The notes under the pieces: model-generated | Told to the model about the DNA's origin: nothing | What the model saw: the letters and a program-made list of their open reading frames with translations, nothing else | Databases searched by the model: none | Translations under genes and position numbers: made by a program | NCBI RefSeq assembly: GCF_002192695.1 | Contig: NZ_MTLG01000125.1 | Span: 368,384-432,383, forward strand | Origin: Achromobacter xylosoxidans | GTDB taxonomy: Bacteria > Pseudomonadota > Gammaproteobacteria > Burkholderiales > Burkholderiaceae_B | Reading direction: 5' to 3' | Length of the DNA: 64,000 nucleotides | In this document: in pieces, positions 57,778 through 64,000 of the stretch | Position numbering within the stretch: the first letter of the stretch is position 1 | How the letters are laid out: the number at the start of each line of letters is the position of its first letter

Positions 57778-59802
57778 ATGCGGCTGTTTCTGTGCGAGAA
57801 GCCCTCCCAGGGCAAAGACATCGGCCGGATTCTCGGCGCCACGCAGCGCGGTGAAGGCTGCCTCAACGGCTCCGGTGTCACGGTCACCTGGTGCATCGGC
57901 CATCTCGTCGAAGCGGCAGCACCCGAGGTCTATGACGCGGCGCTCAAGCGCTGGTCGCTGGAACAGCTGCCCATCATTCCCCAGCAGTGGCGGGTCGAGG
58001 TCAAGCCGAAGACCGCCACGCAATTCAAGGTCGTCAAAGCGCTTCTGGCGAAGGCGACCCAGCTTGTCATCGCCACTGACGCCGACCGCGAAGGCGAACT
58101 GATCGCACGCGAGATCATCGACCTGTGCGGCTACCGCGGTCCCATCGAACGCCTGTGGCTGTCGGCGCTCAACGATGCGTCCATCCGCACCGCGCTCGCC
58201 AAGCTGCGGCCCTCGGCCGAGACGCTGCCGATGTATTACTCGGCGCTGGCGCGCTCGCGCGCCGACTGGCTCGTGGGCATGAACCTCAGCCGGCTGTTCA
58301 CCGTGCTCGGGCGGCAGGCCGGCTACGATGGCGTGCTGTCGGTCGGGCGTGTACAGACCCCGACGCTCAAACTCGTGGTGGACCGCGACCGAGAGATCGC
58401 GGCCTTCGTGTCCGTGCCGTACTGGGCCATCGACGTGTCGCTGTCCGCAGGCGGTCAGACGTTCACCGCGCAGTGGGTGGCACCCGATGCCAGCACCGAC
58501 GACGCCGGCCGCTGCCTGCGGCAGCCCGTCGCACAGCAGGCCGCGCAGCAGATCCGCGCCGCGGGCAGTGCCCAGGTGGTGTCGGTCGAGACCGAGCGCG
58601 TGCGCGAAGGCCCGCCGCTGCTGTTCGACCTGGGCACCTTGCAGGAAGTCTGTTCCAAGCAGCTTGGGCTGGACGTGCAGGAAACCTTGGAGATCGCCCA
58701 GGCCCTGTACGAGACGCACAAGGCCACGACGTACCCGCGCTCGGATTCGGGCTACCTGCCCGAAAGCATGTTCGCCGAAGTGCCCACGGTCCTGGACAGC
58801 CTGCTCAAGACCGATCCCACGCTGGCCCAGATCATGGGCCAGCTCGACCGCACCCAGCGCTCGCGCGCCTGGAACGACGGCAAGGTGACGGCGCACCACG
58901 GCATCATCCCGACGCTCGAACCCGCGAATCTCTCCGCCATGAGCGAGAAGGAACGGGCGTTGTACCGGCTGATCCGGGCACATTACCTGGCCCAGTTCCT
59001 CCCGCACCACGAGTTCGACCGCACCGTGGCGGATCTCTCCTGCGGCCAGCAGAAGCTGGTGGCTACGGGCAAGCAGGTCGTCGCCCGCGGCTGGCGCCTG
59101 GTGCTGGCCGAGTCCGAACGTGAAGGCAGCGCCGATGAGGATGGCGACGCCCCCGTGCGCACCCAGGTGCTGCCTGCGCTGCGTGACGGGATGGCATGCC
59201 AGGTCGCCGGGGCCGACATCAAGGCCCTCAAGACGATGCCGCCCAAGCCCTATACCCAGGGCGAACTGGTCAAGGCGATGAAGGGCGTTGCGCGTTTCGT
59301 GACCGACCCGCGCCTGAAGCAGAAGCTCAAGGACACGACGGGCATCGGCACCGAGGCGACCCGGGCCAACATCATCAGCGGGCTGATCGCCCGCGGCTAC
59401 ATCGTGAAGAAGGGACGCTCCATCCGCGCATCGGATGCGGCGCTCACGCTGATAGACGCCGTGCCCGCGGCGATTGCCGACCCCGGCACCACCGCCGTCT
59501 GGGAACAGGCGCTGGACATGATCGAGGCCGGACAACTCACCCTGGATGTGTTCATCGGCAAGCAGGCTGCATGGATTTCGCAGTTGATCGCGCAGTACGG
59601 CAGCACGTCCCTGTCCATCAAGGTGCCCCAAGGACCGGCTTGTCCGCAGTGTGGCGCGCCCACGCGCCAACGCACCGGCAAGAGCGGCCCGTTCTGGTCG
59701 TGCAGTCGCTATCCCGACTGCAAAGGCACGCTGCCGGTCGAAACCGGCACGTCCAAGCGTGGTGCCTCGCGCCCACGCAAGAGCGGCCGCAAAGGCTCCT
59801 GA
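57778..59802 (+). CDS. topB: DNA topoisomerase III (type IA)
   Basis: A 674-residue type IA topoisomerase. The N-terminal Toprim domain has FLCEKPSQGKDIG and the metal motif TDADREGELIAREII. The cleavage core has the active tyrosine in ATTYPRSDSGYLPESM (Tyr319). A C-terminal zinc ribbon (CPQCGAPTRQ, CSRYPDCKG) is present. This element-borne enzyme probably resolves replication or transfer intermediates together with SSB. Its 3' half and the DNA after it are duplicated to the right. Confidence 0.95.
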   Translation: MRLFLCEKPSQGKDIGRILGATQRGEGCLNGSGVTVTWCIGHLVEAAAPEVYDAALKRWSLEQLPIIPQQWRVEVKPKTATQFKVVKALLAKATQLVIATDADREGELIAREIIDLCGYRGPIERLWLSALNDASIRTALAKLRPSAETLPMYYSALARSRADWLVGMNLSRLFTVLGRQAGYDGVLSVGRVQTPTLKLVVDRDREIAAFVSVPYWAIDVSLSAGGQTFTAQWVAPDASTDDAGRCLRQPVAQQAAQQIRAAGSAQVVSVETERVREGPPLLFDLGTLQEVCSKQLGLDVQETLEIAQALYETHKATTYPRSDSGYLPESMFAEVPTVLDSLLKTDPTLAQIMGQLDRTQRSRAWNDGKVTAHHGIIPTLEPANLSAMSEKERALYRLIRAHYLAQFLPHHEFDRTVADLSCGQQKLVATGKQVVARGWRLVLAESEREGSADEDGDAPVRTQVLPALRDGMACQVAGADIKALKTMPPKPYTQGELVKAMKGVARFVTDPRLKQKLKDTTGIGTEATRANIISGLIARGYIVKKGRSIRASDAALTLIDAVPAAIADPGTTAVWEQALDMIEAGQLTLDVFIGKQAAWISQLIAQYGSTSLSIKVPQGPACPQCGAPTRQRTGKSGPFWSCSRYPDCKGTLPVETGTSKRGASRPRKSGRKGS

Positions 59803-60080
59803 CCGACCCCCGTTCCCCGTGAGCCGTGCCCGCCATCGGCGGCGTGGCCCGTGTTCCGCATGCCCTGCGGGACGCCCAGCGCGCAACGCCTTCTTGTCCG
59901 TGTGCGCGTCCCGTTCAGCCGCCCCCGGCCGCGGGACCTGAAGGTAGCTTCTCCGCGAACCGCACCCCGCGCGTTCTCCCCGTCCGCATCTCTTCCGCAC
60001 GCTGCGAAGGGTCCCCCGATGGCTTGCCTGTGCGAGCCACCCGGAGACCCTTCGTGGTCAGCGGTATTCGGTGCCGGTGC
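58651..60080 (+). repeat. Segmental duplication, unit 1 (topB 3' half plus downstream)
   Basis: The segment from TGTTCCAAGCAGCTTGG in topB to TATTCGGTGCCGGTGC after its stop is repeated at 60095-61516, 1444 bp further on. The units are similar throughout but clearly diverged, so the duplication is not recent. The 292-bp non-coding part (59803-60094) has no gene and carries an imperfect hairpin at 60005-60054. Confidence 0.85.
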
Positions 60081-61234
60081 TTTTTTTTTTGGTTTGTTCC
60101 AAGCAGCTTGGACTGGACGTGCAGGAAACCCTGGAGATTGCCCAGGCCCTGTACGAGACGCACAAAGCCACGACGTACCCGCGTTCGGATTCCGGCTACC
60201 TGCCCGAAAGCATGTTCGCCGAGGTGCCCGCGGTTCTCGACAGTCTGCTCAAGACCGATCCCTCGCTGCGCCCGATAATGGACCAGCTCGATCGCTCCCA
60301 GCGCTCGCGTGCATGGAATGGCGGCAAGGTCACGGCGCACCACGGCATCATTCCGACGCTCGAACCGGCGGACCTCTCGGCCATGAGCGAGAAGGAGTTG
60401 GCGGTGTACAGGCTCATCCGGGCCCACTATCTGGCGCAATTCCTTCCTCACCACGAGTTCGATCGCACCGTGGCGAACCTCGCCTGCGGCCAGCAGAACC
60501 TGGCGGCCACGGGCAAGCAGGTCGTGGTGAAGGGCTGGCGCCTGGTACTGGCCGAGCCTCAGCCCGACGAGGACGGCGACGCTGCAGCGCGCAGCCAGGT
60601 GCTTCCCGCGCTGCGTGAGGGCCTGGCATGCCAGGTGGCCGACGTCGATCTGAGGGCGCTCAAGACGCTGCCACCCAGGCCGTACACGCAGGGCGAACTT
60701 GTCAAATCCATGAAGGGAATCGCCAAGCTGGTGACGGACCCGCGCCTGAAGCAGAAGCTCAGGGACACGGTCGGCATCGGCACCGAAGCGACGCGAGCCA
60801 ACATCATCAGCGGCCTGATCGCACGCGGCTATATCGTGAAGAAGGGGCGCGCCATCCGCGCATCCGATGCTGCTTTCACACTGATTGACGCCGTGCCCGC
60901 GGCGATCGCCGACCCTGGCACTACCGCTGTCTGGGAACAGGCGCTCGACATGATCGAAGCTGGACAGCTTACGCTGGACGTATTCATCGGAAAGCAGGCT
61001 GCATGGATTTCGCAGTTGATCGCGCAGTACAGCATCGCGTCCCTGTCCATCAAGGTTCCCCAAGGGCCGGCATGCCCGCAGTGCGGCGCACCCACGCGTC
61101 AGCGCAGCGGCAAGAGCGGCCCGTTTTGGTCGTGCAGTCGTTACCCCGACTGCAAAGGCACGCTGCCGGTCGAATCCGGCACGTCAAAGCGCGGTGCCTC
61201 GCGCCCGCGCCGCAGCGGCCGCCAAGGTTCCTGA
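60071..61234 (+). pseudogene. Truncated topoisomerase III copy (C-terminal half)
   Basis: An open frame of 387 codons covering only the cleavage core and zinc ribbon of topoisomerase III. It keeps the active-site motif ATTYPRSDSGYLPESM and the ribbon CPQCGAPTRQ with CSRYPDCKG, but lacks the Toprim domain, so it cannot be a normal enzyme. The first codons, from GTG at 60071, come from unrelated joined DNA including the T run. It has no internal stop and differs from topB by many mostly conservative changes, which may mean selection kept the frame for some time. Confidence 0.8.
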
Positions 61235-61516
61235 CCCGACCCCGTTCCCCGTGAGCCGTGCCCGCCATCGGCGGCGTGGCCCTTGTCCCGCACGCCCTGC
61301 GGGACGCCCAGCGCGCAACGCCTTCTTGATCCGTGCGCGCGTCCCGCCTGGCCGCTCCGGCCACGGGACCTGAAGGTAGCTTCTCCGCGAACCGCATCCC
61401 GCGCGTTCTGCTGATCTGCATTTCTTCCGCCCACTGCGAAGGGTCTCCGGGTGGCTTGTCGAACTGGACGAGCCACCCGGAGACCCTTCGTGGTCAGCGG
61501 TATTCGGTGCCGGTGC
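60095..61516 (+). repeat. Segmental duplication, unit 2
   Basis: Begins TGTTCCAAGCAGCTTGGAC right after a run of ten T and GGTT (60081-60094), which marks the join, and ends TATTCGGTGCCGGTGC. It contains the truncated topB copy and about 280 bp of non-coding DNA in which the last 46 bp are identical to unit 1. Confidence 0.85.
61437..61490. repeat. 20-bp perfect inverted repeat (candidate transfer origin or structured RNA)
   Basis: Arms CGAAGGGTCTCCGGGTGGCT (61437-61456) and its exact complement (61471-61490) flank a 14-base loop. Unit 1 of the duplication has the same right arm at 60035-60054, with three mismatches in its left arm. A stem this long with no T tract does not look like a plain terminator. 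It lies in the 535-bp gene-free stretch 61235-61769. Confidence 0.7.
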
Positions 61517-61674
61517 CCGCCGGCGCAAAAACGGGCTCCCTTTGTGCGCGGATGTGCGCCAGACGATGCCGGCCCCAGCCACGACATGGGCCGGGTGTGA
61601 TTGCTGACAGCAGACGGTTTTAGCGACGACCGGGCCTGCCAATCAGCCCACGGGTGGTTCCTCTTTCCTCCCGA

Positions 61675-61705
61675 GCCGAAGGCCGCAGGGCCTTCGGCGC
61701 CTTTC
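61675..61705 (+). terminator. Hairpin before the methyltransferase gene
   Basis: GCCGAAGGCC and GGCCTTCGGC form a 10-bp stem with the loop GCAG, followed by GCCTTTCTCC. A likely intrinsic terminator for leftward-side transcripts, although its tail is only partly U. Confidence 0.55.
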
Positions 61706-61769
61706 TCCTGCCCATCAACGTCCCGGCCCCCGCCCAACGGCCCTGGGCCACACGAACAGGAGACCCGAC

Positions 61770-63371
61770 ATGAACCCCCATCCTTGCCCCCCAACACACG
61801 GCAGGCCGCGCAACGCGCCGCTGCTCTACGGCAGCGTGTGCAGCGGCATCGAGGCCGTGAGCCTCGCCTGGCAACCCCTCGGCCTCGAAGCTGCGTGGTT
61901 CGCTGAGGTCGAGCCGTTCCCGAGCGCCGTGCTCGCCCATCGTTACCCCCACGTGCCCAACCTGGGCGACATGACTGAGATCGCCCGCCAGGTGCGCGCC
62001 GGCACCGTGCCGGCGCCCGACACCCTGGTCGGCGGCACACCGTGCCAGTCGTTCAGCGTAGCCGGCGCTCGCCAGGGACTGAATGACCCGCGCGGCGCCT
62101 TGACCCTTGCCTATGTGGAGCTTGCAAATGCCATCGACCAAACCCGCCACCAAGACCGCCGCCCGTCGGCAACCCTCGTCTGGGAAAACGTCCCCGGCGT
62201 CCTCAACGACCGCAGCAATGCCTTCGGGCATTTCCTGGGCGCACTGGCCGGAGAAGGCTGTGCGCTCCAACCGCCAGGGGAAAAATGGGCGCACGCAGGT
62301 TGTGTGTCTGGACCCCGGCGCCGCATCGCCTGGCGCGTGCTCGACGCTCAATATTTCGGTGTCGCCCAACGCCGCAAGCGTGTGTTTCTTGTGGCAAGTG
62401 GTGCAGATCGCCTCGATCCCGTCGAAGTACTTTTTGAGCGCACAGGCCTGCTCGGGGATTCTTCTGCGGGCAGCGCGCCGTGGCAAGAAGCTGCCCGTGC
62501 TGCTGGATCGGGTGCTGAAGCAGCAGGCGGATACGCAGGACTGGAGCAGCCCTACGGCACGGTCACGATGACCTTCGGATTCAGTGGCGGCACCGGCCCC
62601 GTCGATGTGGCGGCATGTCTCATGGCCGCAGGCCCCAAGCACGACATCCGCACGGAGACGTTCATGGTGCAGTCGATCGCCGGCAGCATCGCCCACACCC
62701 TCGACACTGCCAACGGCGGCAAGGGCAGCAGCGAAGACGGTACGGGCAAGGGTGTGCCGATCATCGCTTTCACCGCACAGGGCAGCGGCGCGGATGCCAC
62801 GATGGATCGGGCTCCGACGCTGCGTGCAGGTGGGCACCGCAACAGCCATGCGAACGCCGGTGTCGTGCCCGCCATCGCCTTCGCGCAGAACAACCGCGGC
62901 GAAGTGCGTTTCGAGTCGGGCCATGGGCAGGTAGCTTGCACCGTCCTTTCCAACGGCAAGCCGGGCTATGGCGTGCCGATGGTGGCCTGCGTTGCCCTAC
63001 GGGGACGGCAGCAGGGTCTTACCGCGGAACTGGGCGGCGGCGTATCGGACGCACTGCGCACCAGCGGCGGCGGCGCTGACAAGCCCCATGTGCTGGCACC
63101 CGACTTCGAGGCGCATTTCCGGTACGACTGCAATGACCCCGGCCCCGGAGATTGGGCGCACTGGCGGGTGCGGCGGCTAATGCCCGTGGAATGCGAGCGG
63201 CTGCAAGGCATGCCCGACGACTACACGCTGATCCCGTACCGCGGCAAGCCCGCCGCGGATGCTCCGCGCTACAAGGCAATCGGCAATTCCATGGCGGTGC
63301 CGTGCGTTGCGTGGCTTGGCCAGCGGCTGGTGCAGTGCCTGCACAAGACGGGATCGACAGCTCCGGATTGA
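61770..63371 (+). CDS. C5 cytosine DNA methyltransferase
   Basis: A 533-residue C5-methyltransferase. Motifs in order: SVCSGIEAVSLAWQPLG (I), the catalytic Cys in GGTPCQSFSVAG (IV, Cys93), VWENVPGVL (VI), QRRKRVFLVA (VIII), and YKAIGNSMAVPC (X) at the end. Between VIII and X lies a long insert of about 230 residues, where the target recognition domain is expected; it has internal similarity. No restriction partner is visible, so it is an orphan, as in many conjugative elements and phages. AACAGGAGACCCGAC precedes the ATG. Confidence 0.92.
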   Translation: MNPHPCPPTHGRPRNAPLLYGSVCSGIEAVSLAWQPLGLEAAWFAEVEPFPSAVLAHRYPHVPNLGDMTEIARQVRAGTVPAPDTLVGGTPCQSFSVAGARQGLNDPRGALTLAYVELANAIDQTRHQDRRPSATLVWENVPGVLNDRSNAFGHFLGALAGEGCALQPPGEKWAHAGCVSGPRRRIAWRVLDAQYFGVAQRRKRVFLVASGADRLDPVEVLFERTGLLGDSSAGSAPWQEAARAAGSGAEAAGGYAGLEQPYGTVTMTFGFSGGTGPVDVAACLMAAGPKHDIRTETFMVQSIAGSIAHTLDTANGGKGSSEDGTGKGVPIIAFTAQGSGADATMDRAPTLRAGGHRNSHANAGVVPAIAFAQNNRGEVRFESGHGQVACTVLSNGKPGYGVPMVACVALRGRQQGLTAELGGGVSDALRTSGGGADKPHVLAPDFEAHFRYDCNDPGPGDWAHWRVRRLMPVECERLQGMPDDYTLIPYRGKPAADAPRYKAIGNSMAVPCVAWLGQRLVQCLHKTGSTAPD

Positions 63372-63615
63372 TGCACGACGTCGCCAGCGGGCCACGCCAT
63401 TCTTCCTCCTGCATTGCCGACGTGTCGGCAGCAGCCAGCAGCCGGGGTGTCCAGGCTGCCGTGGGTTCTACCCGCGCCACCCACCAGTTCGCCTCGGCAT
63501 CTCACCGGCGAACGCTGCCCACCGGGGCATCGATGCCTCTTTTTTTCCAACCCACGGGATGGCCGCCACGTCCCGTCGGGGGCATGTCGCCACCCGGTCG
63601 ATTTCAGGACTTCCC

Positions 63616-64000
63616 ATGGATAACATCACCAAGCAAGACCGCATCACGCTGAAGAACCTCAAGGTGGCCGACTTCGCCAGCGAGGAAACGATGTGCTTCA
63701 GCGCCACCGTCGTGTTCGACGGCACTCCCATCGCCGAGGCCCGCAACGACGGCCACGGCGGCTCGACGTTCCTCCGCGCGCTCAATGGCAAGGCGGCGCT
63801 GCTGGCGCAGGCCGAAGCCTTCGCCAAGGGCCTGCCGCCTGCACCGCTCGACCTCGGCCACGAGGGTGAAGACCCTCATTACATCGACATGACGCTCGAC
63901 TTCCTGATCGATGAACTGGCCGATGCCATGCACGCCGAGCGCAAGGTGCGAGCCGCGTTCAACCGCGACATCGGCAACAAGGTGCTGTTCATCAAGGACG
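63616..64000 (+). CDS. Unidentified protein cut by the window end
   Basis: The frame opens with DNITKQDRITLKNLKVADFA and continues for 128 codons with no stop before the end. It has FDGTPIAEARNDGHGGSTFL and IDMTLDFLIDELADAMHAER. Proteins with this start often follow methyltransferase genes in conjugative elements; function unknown. The CCC before the ATG gives no ribosome site evidence. Confidence 0.65.
   Translation, partial: MDNITKQDRITLKNLKVADFASEETMCFSATVVFDGTPIAEARNDGHGGSTFLRALNGKAALLAQAEAFAKGLPPAPLDLGHEGEDPHYIDMTLDFLIDELADAMHAERKVRAAFNRDIGNKVLFIKD

Noticed and set aside
57553..60000. 815-codon minus-strand frame opposite topB
   Set aside because: Shadow; topB itself is complete with Toprim, tyrosine and zinc motifs.
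1..64000. CRISPR array or rRNA operon
   Set aside because: No regularly spaced identical repeats with unique spacers and no rRNA-like sequence were noticed on reading.

Overview
The window is GC-rich beta-proteobacterial DNA. Gene content and style (a Bug-type solute-binding protein, CoA-dependent catabolic clusters, DUF1254/DUF1214 and GcvA-like LysR proteins, a trpGDC run, a selenocysteine formate dehydrogenase locus) suggest the Alcaligenaceae, most likely Achromobacter or a close Bordetella relative. That placement is an inference from gene content, not from a marker gene.

Positions 1-48388 read as chromosomal backbone. First comes a catabolic block (GntR/FCD regulator, TauE/SafE exporter, ion permease, GTG-started aldehyde dehydrogenase, GlcG/HbpS-like protein, 2Fe-2S flavoprotein reductase) with three GTATAC-centred palindromic sites. 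It is followed by a universal stress protein, a shrunken ssu locus (ssuE, half an ssuC, an ssuB without its signature motif) and a molbindin, then envelope genes (DUF3300/DUF2950 pair, YVTN propeller, polysaccharide deacetylase, sterol-desaturase-like hydroxylase, thioesterase, DUF1254 protein). Positions 17525-29589 hold a complete selenocysteine island: fdnG with an in-frame UGA and a SECIS hairpin, fdnH, fdnI, fdhE, selA, selB, the tRNA-Sec gene selC and selD, with two exported proteins on the opposite strand inserted before selD. Next are an LtaS-like sulfatase-fold membrane enzyme, a LysR regulator, a DUF2917 protein, a 2-hydroxychromene-2-carboxylate isomerase-like protein and an acetaldehyde dehydrogenase/DUF779 pair. 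That pair has a consensus -24/-12 promoter and lies opposite an AcoR-like sigma-54 activator. An operon for CoA-thioester catabolism (two hotdog hydratases, Bug protein, FadB-like fusion, CaiB/BaiF transferase, Zn-ribbon protein, thiolase-like protein) has a LysR gene at its far end. trpC, trpD and trpG close the backbone; trpE is not next to trpG.

From about 48400 to the end is one edge of an integrative and conjugative element of the ICEclc/PAGI-2/PFGI-1 family. All genes point away from trpG: two proteins of unknown function, AlpA-like regulator, ParA, a small Shi-like protein, ParB, DUF2857, STY4528-type replication protein, TIGR03761 protein, DUF3158 (InrR-like), SSB, topoisomerase III, a truncated second topB copy, a C5 DNA methyltransferase and a protein cut by the window end. 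Integrase, relaxase and type IV secretion genes are not in the window and would be expected to the right.

The least explained signals are in the element: a DnaA box with iteron-like inverted and direct repeats inside the STY4528 gene, a 119-bp tandem duplication after that gene, a 1.43-kb duplication of the topB 3' half with its downstream non-coding DNA, and a 20-bp perfect inverted repeat in the second non-coding copy.
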